This document shows positions 7,486 through 15,479 of a stretch of 15,479 nucleotides of DNA, piece by piece. Made by a program: the position numbers and the translations under genes. Under the pieces are notes generated by a model. That model ran no database searches. It was not told the DNA's origin and worked only from the letters and a program-made list of their open reading frames with translations. The first letter of the stretch is position 1. The number at the start of each line of letters is the position of its first letter. The DNA comes from Methanobacterium sp. GTDB lineage: Archaea > Methanobacteriota > Methanobacteria > Methanobacteriales > Methanobacteriaceae. Where the stretch lies: NCBI GenBank assembly GCA_020854975.1, contig JAHKLQ010000063.1:1-15479 (forward strand), read 5' to 3'.

Positions 7486-8478
7486 TTAAACTACTTTAAT
7501 ACCCAGTATATCGTTTGCACCCTCAAAAACGGCCTTTGCAATCTGGGCACTACCTACAGAACCAGAAGTGGGGGGAAGCATCACTACTTCTCCAATATCC
7601 TCAATTTTTTCTTTAAGTGCACCATAAAAATTGAAGGGGTCTTGCATGGATCCCACAGAACCAGTGAGTACCACTCCTTCCATTTCTTGTTGGGCAACAC
7701 CAGCCAAACCCCATATCTCCATGGTAATGGTCAGGAGCATGGTTTCCAGGGCCAGTTCTGCCTTAGCATTTCCTTCTTGATACTTTTCCAGGAGCACATC
7801 CTTAGCATGGGCCACTCTTTCATCTATGTCTGCTACTTTAACTGCCCCTGCACGTGAAAAACATTGATTAGCAGTGCGTAAACCTTCATCTATATCCCGG
7901 ATCATCTGCAGGTCCAGGGGCCCGTGAACAATACCCATGGATCCTAAACAGGCATCTACCGCGCCTCTGATTTTACCATTTTCCAGGAGAAGGCTGACTG
8001 TGTTGGAGCTAATGTCCGATACAATAAAATTCTTGAAATCCGTTTCCAAATGGGCATTATAACATATGCTGACCTTTTCAGCACTGGCATGATGGGAATA
8101 AGCTGCCCTGAAAAGAGGATCCATGGATGGAGTGTCCTGGTGCAGGCCAGGTATCAGTACTGTGGGAATTCCTGATTTCTCAATTTCCTCATAAACTGCG
8201 GTTCCTCCTCCAGTAACCTTCCCTGCTCCTTCAATGGACAGAATTCCCCTATCTTTAACCTTATCCAGGGGCGTTATTTTGCTTATACCATCGCCCATGG
8301 CGTAAGTAATGGCCATAAGTTGGATGGAATCAAGTTCAACCCTATTTGAAAGTTCTTCCAGTGCAGATACTTCACCAGAGGAAAGTTCGTCCCTACCGAT
8401 CTTGAAGTGCCTGGTTTCATCCTCTAAAATTGTAAAGGAGACGCCGGTGGTGCCGTGATCCATTCCCACAAATACCAT
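7486..8478 (-). CDS. Methanogenesis marker protein 12 (ASKHA-like fold)
   Basis: Protein of the methanogenesis marker 12 family (TIGR03281 type), found in methanogens; its biochemical role is not established. The 330-residue sequence opens MVFVGMDHGTTGVSFTIL, a phosphate-1-like motif of sugar kinase/Hsp70/actin-type ATPases, has GAGKVTGGGTAVYEEI near 84-99, YNAHLETDFKNFIVSDISSNT near 140-160, GAVDACLGSMGIVHGP near 173-188, and a GVVLTGSVGSM motif near 268-278 that resembles an adenosine-binding motif. No membrane segment is seen. The ATG has GGTGA six bases upstream. It follows ilvC by 80 bases with a T-rich stretch between, so it may be the last gene of that unit or have its own promoter; the inverted repeat CTAGAA-TTT-TTCTAG (8498-8512) lies 20 bases upstream. 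Confidence 0.85.
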   Translation of the reverse strand: MVFVGMDHGTTGVSFTILEDETRHFKIGRDELSSGEVSALEELSNRVELDSIQLMAITYAMGDGISKITPLDKVKDRGILSIEGAGKVTGGGTAVYEEIEKSGIPTVLIPGLHQDTPSMDPLFRAAYSHHASAEKVSICYNAHLETDFKNFIVSDISSNTVSLLLENGKIRGAVDACLGSMGIVHGPLDLQMIRDIDEGLRTANQCFSRAGAVKVADIDERVAHAKDVLLEKYQEGNAKAELALETMLLTITMEIWGLAGVAQQEMEGVVLTGSVGSMQDPFNFYGALKEKIEDIGEVVMLPPTSGSVGSAQIAKAVFEGANDILGIKVV

Positions 8479-8558
8479 TTTAGCTCACCATAGAAATCTA
8501 GAATTTTTCTAGCATACCATCTGAGAATTCATTAAAATAAAAAAATAGGTAGGAAAAT

Positions 8559-9545
8559 TTATTTTTCCAGACCGCAAAGTTTTCGAAGCTCTTTACCTTT
8601 TTTTTCAATTTCCAGTTCGCTTTCAATGACACGCATCCGGTTAAGCTGAGGACGACCGGACTGGTTTTCAAGAGCCCATTCTTTGGTAAATTTACCTGTC
8701 TGAATCTCTTTCAGGATCTCTTTCATTTCCTGTCGGGATTCATCAGTGATAATTCTATCTCTGCGGCTTAATCCTCCGAATTCAGCGGTGTTACTCACAT
8801 CATGCCACATACCAGCGAAACCCTTCTTGTAGATCAGGTCCACAATGAGTTTGAGTTCATGGCAAGTTTCAAAGTAAGCCACTTCTGGCTGATAGCCAGC
8901 TTCAACCAGGGTTTGGAAACCTGCTTTTATGAGTTCTGTAGCTCCTCCACAGAGTACAGCCTGTTCACCGAAAAGATCAGTTTCAGTTTCCTCTTTGAAG
9001 GTGGTTTCCAATACTCCAGCACGAGTAAGGCCACTACCCCGTCCCATGGCCAGGGCGATCTGTAAGGCATTACCAGTATAATCTTGTTCCACCGCTACCA
9101 GACCAGGAACACCAAATCCATCCACGTATTGCTGGCGGACAGTTGAACCAGGCCCTTTAGGGGCGATCATGGTAACGTTAACATTTTTAGGTGGTTTTAT
9201 GTACTGGAAGTGAATGTTGTATCCATGGGAAAAACTTAGGGTGTCTCCTTCTTTAAGACCATCTTTTATGGATTCTTCATAAACCTGAGCCTGTATCTCA
9301 TCAGGTATCAGTATGTGAATAACATCCGCTTCTTTGGATGCTTCTTCCACAGTCATAACTGTCATACCATGATCTATGGCTGTTTGCCATGAGTTTCCTC
9401 CTTTCCTAAGGCCCACAATCACATTTAAACCACTTTCGGCCATATTTCGGGCTTGGGCCATCCCCTGACTTCCATATCCAATAACTGCAACGGTTTTATC
9501 TTTTAACACGTCTATATCCACGTCTTTTTCATAATAAATTTGCAT
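8559..9545 (-). CDS. ilvC: Ketol-acid reductoisomerase, class I
   Basis: Converts 2-acetolactate and 2-aceto-2-hydroxybutyrate into the dihydroxy acids of valine and isoleucine synthesis, using Mg2+ and NADPH. The Rossmann motif GYGSQG is at 23-28; the cofactor loop GLRKGGNSW (45-53) with Arg47 and Ser52 fits NADPH. All expected catalytic residues appear at standard class I positions: His107, Lys130, Asp190, Glu194, Glu226, Glu230 and Ser251. Length is 328 residues. I chose the ATG at 9543-9545 because the GTG three codons upstream is itself part of the strong Shine-Dalgarno site AGAGGTGA. It follows ilvN by 261 bases with a T-rich terminator between, so it probably has its own promoter. Confidence 0.96.
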   Translation of the reverse strand: MQIYYEKDVDIDVLKDKTVAVIGYGSQGMAQARNMAESGLNVIVGLRKGGNSWQTAIDHGMTVMTVEEASKEADVIHILIPDEIQAQVYEESIKDGLKEGDTLSFSHGYNIHFQYIKPPKNVNVTMIAPKGPGSTVRQQYVDGFGVPGLVAVEQDYTGNALQIALAMGRGSGLTRAGVLETTFKEETETDLFGEQAVLCGGATELIKAGFQTLVEAGYQPEVAYFETCHELKLIVDLIYKKGFAGMWHDVSNTAEFGGLSRRDRIITDESRQEMKEILKEIQTGKFTKEWALENQSGRPQLNRMRVIESELEIEKKGKELRKLCGLEK

Positions 9546-9806
9546 GGGTGTCACCTCTTTTAAAATTGAAAAGAAATATCACTTAGGGGTAATAAGAAAA
9601 TCACGCTTTACCTCTAATCTCTATGTCTAATAGTTATTGGAATTTCATTAATAAAGTTTACCCTGAAAAACAGGAAATAAAACGCTCTTTAAATCCAAAA
9701 TAAGGCTATGATATTAAATATTTACGGATAAAACTCGTGATAATAAATTTTAAGGATAAATCTACCATAAAAAAAATAAAAAAGTTGAGTTTATTTATTT
9801 AAACTC
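9546..9806 (-). promoter_or_regulatory. ilvN-ilvC spacer: terminator, then ilvC promoter region
   Basis: Next to ilvN the minus strand has T-runs (complement of 9767-9784) that suit termination. Farther on are two TATA-like matches, AAATATTTAATATC (about 9712-9725) and TTTATTAATG (9648-9657), which would give leaders of about 140 or 80 bases. Neither is decisive. No leader peptide or riboswitch fold is recognisable. Confidence 0.4.
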
Positions 9807-10307
9807 CTACATGGTTTTGGAACCCCGGGATATGGCGGTAGGACCAGTACGGGCAATTTCTTTAATACCAAAACCTCTAAGAATATCTATAAGTGCGTCG
9901 ATTTTTTCAGGAGTTCCAGTGATCTCCAGGGTAAGGTTCTCTGGGCCCACATCAACAATTCTACCACGGAAGATATTGGCATATTGCATAATCTCCGAAC
10001 GAGCTCTTTCTGAGGGAGTATGGGTTTTGATCAGGCATAATTCCCTGGTCACGGTTCCATCCGCATTCAAATCCCGAACCTTAATTACTTCAATGATCTT
10101 GTTGAGTTGTTTGGTTATCTGTTCCAAGACTTTATCATCACCCCGGGAGATAATGGTCATACGGGCCAGTCCATCCTGTTCTGAGGGCCCCACAGTAATA
10201 CTGTCAATGTTAAAACCTCTCCTGGTGAAAAGACCCGCAACACGTTGCAATACACCTGGACGGTGCATTACAAGAGCACTTATGATGTGACTACGCTGTT
10301 CATCCAT
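9807..10307 (-). CDS. ilvN: Acetolactate synthase small (regulatory) subunit
   Basis: Regulatory subunit that activates IlvB and mediates feedback inhibition by valine. The 166-residue protein has an N-terminal ACT domain (SHIISALVMHRPGVLQRVAGL at about 6-26, then FTRRGFNIDSITVGPSEQDG) and a C-terminal domain (ELCLIKTHTPSERARSEIMQ onward) typical of the longer IlvH/IlvN form. The ATG at 10305-10307 lies one base after the ilvB stop (TAA-A-ATG), with its Shine-Dalgarno site GGAGGTGA inside the last ilvB codons, so translation is probably coupled. A GTG three codons upstream is part of that site and was not used. Confidence 0.95.
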   Translation of the reverse strand: MDEQRSHIISALVMHRPGVLQRVAGLFTRRGFNIDSITVGPSEQDGLARMTIISRGDDKVLEQITKQLNKIIEVIKVRDLNADGTVTRELCLIKTHTPSERARSEIMQYANIFRGRIVDVGPENLTLEITGTPEKIDALIDILRGFGIKEIARTGPTAISRGSKTM

Positions 10308-10308
10308 T

Positions 10309-12045
<1,737 letters not shown>

Positions 12046-12068
12046 ATATAACACCAATTGTGTTTCTT

Positions 12069-12088
12069 TTTACAAAAATTTACAAAAA
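12069..12088. repeat. Two tandem TTTACAAAAA units at the likely ilvB start site
   Basis: TTTACAAAAA occurs twice in direct succession (12069-12078, 12079-12088), a 10-base period that places both on one helix face. With the TATA-like sequence near 12097-12105 as promoter, transcription of ilvB would start within these repeats, so a bound protein would block it. Confidence 0.5.
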
Positions 12089-12090
12089 TT

Positions 12091-12117
12091 TCATGGTTAT
12101 TTAAAAAAAATCCATGA
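12091..12117 (-). promoter_or_regulatory. ilvB promoter: TATA-like core inside an inverted repeat
   Basis: TCATGG (12091-12096) and CCATGA (12112-12117) are exact inverted copies, 21 bases apart centre to centre, i.e. about two helical turns. Between them the minus strand reads TTTAAATAA after a T-run, the best TATA candidate for ilvB; initiation near 12078 would give a leader of about 33 bases. An alternative TATA match, CATATAATAAA, lies near 12122-12132. Confidence 0.45.
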
Positions 12118-12263
12118 CATCATTTATTATATGCCGGTTTTACTTTTCATGATATATGTATTTGTGTGTATAATTATGATCTATATTGTTACAATCCTAT
12201 TTCCAGTAGTCTAGCCAAGCTTGTGTGAGACTATGAAAGGTCAGAAAAGTTAGACCATCACAT

Positions 12264-12271
12264 CTTATATG
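12264..12271 (+). promoter_or_regulatory. Candidate TATA box of purD
   Basis: CTTATATG. Initiation about 25 bases downstream, near 12293, gives a leader of about 24 bases before the ATG at 12317 and excludes the upstream in-frame ATG at 12269, which supports the shorter protein. Confidence 0.45.
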
Positions 12272-12316
12272 TGTGTGAAATTAAAGATGTTTACTCAGGA
12301 TACATGGAGGATTAAT

Positions 12317-13630
12317 ATGAAGATTCTGGTGGTAGGTACTGGAGCAAGAGAACACGCCATTTGCCAGGCGTTGCATGAAGAAGCTGATCTTTATTCTATA
12401 ATGAGTAATCAAAACCCGGGGATCGCTCGCATCTCCCAATTTAAGATTGGTAGTGAGATGGACATAGAAGGAGTAAAAAAACAGGCCATTAACTGGGGAG
12501 TTGATCTGGCAGTTATTGGCCCGGAAGCACCCTTAGAACATGGTATTGTGGACACACTCCAGGAAGCAGGCATACCCTGTGTGGGACCAACTCGTCAAGC
12601 CGCCAGAATCGAGACAGACAAGGCCTTCATGCGGAGTCTTTTCGCTGAACATAAAATTTCCGGCTCCTTAGCATATGGGGTTTTTGACACAGCAGAAGAT
12701 GCCGGAGAGTTCATCGATGACTTTGGAGAAGACGTGGTAATAAAGCCAGTGGGATTAACCGGTGGGAAAGGTGTTAAAATCGTTGGCGAACACCTTAAAG
12801 ATGCTGAAGATGCTAAAAATTATGTTAAAGAGATCATCGATAATAAAATAGGTGGCCATGCCAGTGTGGTTATTGAAGAACGCCTGGTGGGGGAAGAATT
12901 CACAGTACAGGCCCTGGTGGATGGAGATAACCTGGTAACCATGCCTGCAGTTCAGGATCATCCTCATGCCTATGAAGGAGACCAGGGACCAATAACTGGT
13001 GGTATGGGTTCTTACTCTCAGAAAGATGGTTTGCTACCATTTTTAGATAAAAAAAGTTATGATGCGTCGGTTAAAGTTATGGAAGAAACCATAAAGGCAG
13101 TTAAAAAAGAAGGATATCCCTACAAGGGGGTTCTTTATGGTCAATTCATGCTCTGTCGTGATGGGCCTCGCCTGGTAGAGTATAACGCCCGTTTTGGGGA
13201 TCCAGAGGCCATGAATGTTCTTCCATTACTGGAAACAAGTATGGTAGAACTTTGCCAGGATGTGGTTGAGGGGAATCTTAAACAAGCCCAGTTCAAGCCC
13301 CAGGCAACAGTATGCAAATACTTGGTCCCTAATGGTTACCCTGAAAGTGGAAAGGCAGGCCAACCCATCAAAGTGGATGAGGAAAAAATCCAAGCAGAAG
13401 GTGGCATGGTCTTTTACGCTGCAGTTAACCAAAAGGATGGAGATATTCTAACCACAGGCTCACGGGCTCTGGCTCTGGTTACCACGGCTGATACTATACA
13501 AGATGCTGAAAAACGATGCGAAAAGGCTACAAATTATGTGCAGGGAGATCTGTATCATCGTAGTGATGTGGGCACAGAAAAACTTATTGCCAAACGTATC
13601 CAGCACATGAAGGAGATTAAAGGAGAATAG
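12317..13630 (+). CDS. purD: Phosphoribosylamine-glycine ligase (GAR synthetase)
   Basis: ATP-grasp ligase for the second step of purine synthesis, joining glycine to 5-phosphoribosylamine. The 437-residue protein starts [19 protein letters not shown] with the family's Gly-rich N-terminus, continues with [17 protein letters not shown], the nucleotide-binding [53 protein letters not shown], and [20 protein letters not shown] with the metal-binding Glu and Asn of the grasp. The ATG at 12317 has GGAGG six bases upstream and begins exactly at the conserved motif; an in-frame ATG 16 codons earlier was rejected. It is not fused to purM or purN and stands alone, diverging from ilvB. Confidence 0.96.
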   Translation: MKILVVGTGAREHAICQALHEEADLYSIMSNQNPGIARISQFKIGSEMDIEGVKKQAINWGVDLAVIGPEAPLEHGIVDTLQEAGIPCVGPTRQAARIETDKAFMRSLFAEHKISGSLAYGVFDTAEDAGEFIDDFGEDVVIKPVGLTGGKGVKIVGEHLKDAEDAKNYVKEIIDNKIGGHASVVIEERLVGEEFTVQALVDGDNLVTMPAVQDHPHAYEGDQGPITGGMGSYSQKDGLLPFLDKKSYDASVKVMEETIKAVKKEGYPYKGVLYGQFMLCRDGPRLVEYNARFGDPEAMNVLPLLETSMVELCQDVVEGNLKQAQFKPQATVCKYLVPNGYPESGKAGQPIKVDEEKIQAEGGMVFYAAVNQKDGDILTTGSRALALVTTADTIQDAEKRCEKATNYVQGDLYHRSDVGTEKLIAKRIQHMKEIKGE

Positions 13631-13703
13631 CTCCTTATAACATCCTTTTTATGATAATAATCTAGTCAGGATAAGCACCGGCTTATGAAAAATTGCAACG
13701 TTA

Positions 13704-14279
13704 ATGGCGGTTCCAATGTCCAGATCACGAAGATATTTGAACAATCTGCCTAATGTTGAAAGGGTTAAACAACTTTCTCGAGAAATACTGGATTCTGAAT
13801 TGAAATTAGATAGGGCCATATCTAATAAAGAAGAGATAAACAAGGATATTTCATCTTTGGAAAGAGAACTGACGTCTCTTGATAAAAGCAAAGATCCACA
13901 GAAAATAAAAACAATCAAGGAAAAATTGGAAGAACTATCCTATGATTCAAAGAAAAATGATGTGGAAATTGCTAACCTTAAAAACCATGTTTTCCGTTCA
14001 CAGAACATTTTTGACGAGGAAATAAGAGAAGGCCTCTTTCAGCTTTTCTATCAGGCAAAATCAGGTTTTGAAGAAGCACAACAGAATATCCGCAAAAACC
14101 AGAAACTGGTAGAGGAAGCCCAAAATAAGCTGCTGAATAGTCATCGGGATGAATCAGAAAAATATCGTGATGAATGGGTTCGGAACGTGGAAAAAATTAT
14201 ACAAGATGAAGAAAAACTTAAAAAATGTGAAGAACAACTGGATGCTGTTAAAAGAGTTTACAAACTTGAATTTGGTTGA
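13704..14279 (+). CDS. Unrecognised coiled-coil protein
   Basis: I do not recognise this 191-residue protein. It is highly charged, rich in Glu, Lys, Asp and Gln, poor in aromatic and hydrophobic residues, and shows heptad-like patterns from about residue 17 to 95 and again from 115 to 185, with the segment around HVFRSQNIFDEEIREGLFQLFYQAKSGF as a likely break or hinge. That predicts two long antiparallel helices, without signal peptide, membrane segment or catalytic motif. Codon and base use match the neighbours. The first ATG lacks a Shine-Dalgarno site; an ATG at 13716 (MSRSRRYLNN) with GGCGGT upstream may be the real start. It lies 73 bases after purD and 167 before argF, with a weak TATA match near 13647-13657, so it may be transcribed alone. 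A structural or chromatin-associated role is only one possibility. Confidence 0.75.
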   Translation: MAVPMSRSRRYLNNLPNVERVKQLSREILDSELKLDRAISNKEEINKDISSLERELTSLDKSKDPQKIKTIKEKLEELSYDSKKNDVEIANLKNHVFRSQNIFDEEIREGLFQLFYQAKSGFEEAQQNIRKNQKLVEEAQNKLLNSHRDESEKYRDEWVRNVEKIIQDEEKLKKCEEQLDAVKRVYKLEFG

Positions 14280-14395
14280 TGGATACTTCTCATAAACTTT
14301 AAGTAAAGGTATAATTAGATATTACAACTTCCTTCAAAAAAATAATTAAAGTAATACTCTTCATATTTAATTCAAGTAACACTGTTAATATGAAT

Positions 14396-14405
14396 CTTAT
14401 ACATT
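14396..14405 (+). promoter_or_regulatory. Candidate TATA box of argF
   Basis: CTTATACATT. Initiation near 14426 would give a leader of about 20 bases before the ATG at 14447. No ARG-box-like operator is recognisable in 14280-14446, which is otherwise AT-rich. Confidence 0.4.
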
Positions 14406-14446
14406 AATTTCAATAAAAGACAATGATTTTATAAGGGATGAGGCTT

Positions 14447-15352
14447 ATGAGAAACCTTTTATCCGCGCTAGACGCACGAGATCAAATATGGGAAATACTG
14501 GAAAAAGCCGAGCAATTTAAAAAAGGTCAGGGTCCTGAGAAACCCTTGAAAGGCAAATCTCTTGCCATGGTTTTTGAAAAAGCTTCTACCCGTACCCGCA
14601 TATCTTTTGAGGTGGGTATGTACCAGTTAGGGGGACATCCCCTCTATTTATCAGCATCTGACCTTCAATTGGGTCGGGGTGAAATTATAGATGACACTGC
14701 CCGGGCTATGAGCCGATACGTTGATGGAATCATGATAAGGGCACGTGAACATGATGATGTGCTTCAGTTTGCCAGATACGCAGATGTGCCGGTGATAAAT
14801 GGACTGACCAACCTGGAACATCCTTGCCAAGCTTTCACGGATATTTTCACTATTAAGGAACGGAAAAATACTTTAGACCTTCAAATGACCTTCATGGGTG
14901 ATGGTAACAATGTTTGCAACTCTTTATTACTGGCTACCGCCATGGTAGGGATGGATTTCACTGTAGCCTGCCCCCCTAACTACGAACCGGACCCCATTAT
15001 TTTAAAAGAAGCCAAAAAAGTGGCTGAAGAATCTGGATCAGTTATCAAAGTTACCAGTGATGTTTCACATGCTGTGGATGGTGCGGATGTGATTTACACT
15101 GATGTCTGGGTTAGTATGGGTGATGAAGCAGAAGAATCAGAAAGATTAAAAGATCTACGGGATTATCAGGTTAATCAGGATATTTTAAACATGGCAAATC
15201 CTGATGCTATGGTTCTTCACTGCCTTCCTGCCATAAGGGGTCAGGAAATAACAGAAGACGTTTTAAACGGATCACAATCAGCAGTTTGGGATGAGGCAGA
15301 AAACCGACTACACGTGCAAAAGGCAATACTCTATCTATTACTAAAAGAATAG
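14447..15352 (+). CDS. argF: Ornithine carbamoyltransferase, anabolic type
   Basis: Transfers the carbamoyl group from carbamoyl phosphate to ornithine, giving citrulline in arginine synthesis. The 301-residue protein carries STRTR at 47-51 (carbamoyl-phosphate site), HPCQ at 125-128, DVWVSMG at 219-225 (ornithine site) and HCLP at 258-261 with the catalytic Cys259. Length and motif spacing are those of the family. I chose the ATG at 14447 (MRNLLSALD), the usual family start with GAGG just upstream; an ATG at 14438 would add three residues and has its purine-rich sequence too close. The last three codons and the stop form part of a 32-base tandem repeat that continues to the window edge. Confidence 0.95.
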   Translation: MRNLLSALDARDQIWEILEKAEQFKKGQGPEKPLKGKSLAMVFEKASTRTRISFEVGMYQLGGHPLYLSASDLQLGRGEIIDDTARAMSRYVDGIMIRAREHDDVLQFARYADVPVINGLTNLEHPCQAFTDIFTIKERKNTLDLQMTFMGDGNNVCNSLLLATAMVGMDFTVACPPNYEPDPIILKEAKKVAEESGSVIKVTSDVSHAVDGADVIYTDVWVSMGDEAEESERLKDLRDYQVNQDILNMANPDAMVLHCLPAIRGQEITEDVLNGSQSAVWDEAENRLHVQKAILYLLLKE

Positions 15353-15479
15353 ACTTCCATCATTATTATAAACTAAAAGAATAGACTTCCATCATTATTA
15401 TAAACTAAAAGAATAGACTTCCATCATTATTATAAACTAAAAGAATAGACTTCCATCATTATTATAAACTAAAAGAATA
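15340..15479. repeat. Perfect 32-base tandem repeat, 4.4 copies, at the end of argF
   Basis: Units start at 15340, 15372, 15404, 15436 and 15468 (the last cut after 12 bases by the window end). Each begins ACTAAAAGAATAG, the last codons and stop of argF, and continues ACTTCCATCATTATTATAA. All copies are identical. There is no spacer, so it is not CRISPR. A true minisatellite or a repeat-collapse/assembly artefact at a contig end would both look like this. Confidence 0.93.

Noticed and set aside
9811..10290. 159-codon open frame opposite ilvN
   Set aside because: It lies wholly antisense to a clear ilvN, has no ribosome site or family motifs, and its length follows from the codon use of the real gene.
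12269..12316. 16-codon N-terminal extension of PurD
   Set aside because: The conserved start motif MKILVVG begins at 12317 behind GGAGG, and the candidate TATA box overlaps the start of the extension.
15340..15479. CRISPR array at the right edge
   Set aside because: The 32-base units follow each other without spacers and begin with the argF stop region; no cas gene is present.

Overview
The window looks like part of the chromosome of a methanogenic archaeon of the order Methanobacteriales, most likely Methanobacterium or a close relative. The evidence is an archaeal Kae1 at the left edge, a methanogenesis marker 12 protein, a UppP-type undecaprenyl-diphosphatase (expected in an archaeon that builds pseudomurein on undecaprenyl carriers), AT-rich TATA-box promoters, T-rich terminators, Shine-Dalgarno sites of the GGAGGTGA type, and tRNA genes without an encoded CCA. 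Genus level is inference; I could not run a database search.

Layout, left to right. Bases 1-325 (-) hold the N-terminal third of Kae1. It diverges from a CobT-like phosphoribosyltransferase (543-1610, +), which is followed by a cyclase/kynurenine-formamidase-fold hydrolase (1735-2496, +). These converge on uppP (2531-3355, -). A 446-base gap carrying a near-perfect palindrome separates uppP from ilvE (3802-4722, -). Two valine tRNA genes, UAC and CAC (4899-4970 and 5047-5118, +), are nearly identical copies. Next come a small repeat region and a membrane-anchored Mrr-like PD-(D/E)XK protein (5350-6153, -), which diverges from surE (6316-7092, +). A 393-base gap between convergent genes holds three copies of one palindrome. 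The block 7486-12045 (-) reads ilvB, ilvN, ilvC and then the methanogenesis marker 12 gene. It diverges from purD (12317-13630, +), which is followed by an unrecognised coiled-coil protein (13704-14279, +) and argF (14447-15352, +). The window ends inside a perfect 32-base tandem repeat that begins in the last codons of argF.

How the genes work together. Acetohydroxyacid synthase (IlvB with regulatory IlvN), ketol-acid reductoisomerase (IlvC) and the branched-chain aminotransferase (IlvE) supply three of the four shared activities for valine and isoleucine; the dihydroxyacid dehydratase is not here. PurD (purine synthesis) and ArgF (arginine synthesis) are other anabolic enzymes. UppP recycles the lipid carrier for the wall. 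The CobT-like protein probably serves cobamide lower-ligand activation, which methanogens need for corrinoid methyltransferases.

Most of the window is ordinary core metabolism. The less explained parts are the three TTCTAC-N-GTAGAA palindromes in a convergent gap, the palindromes before uppP and around the ilvB promoter, the membrane-anchored nuclease-like protein with a duplicated 3' end, the orphan coiled-coil gene, and the terminal tandem repeat. I see no clear defence island, transposon, CRISPR array or prophage. Several starts were chosen downstream of the longest open frame because a Shine-Dalgarno site or a candidate TATA box points there.
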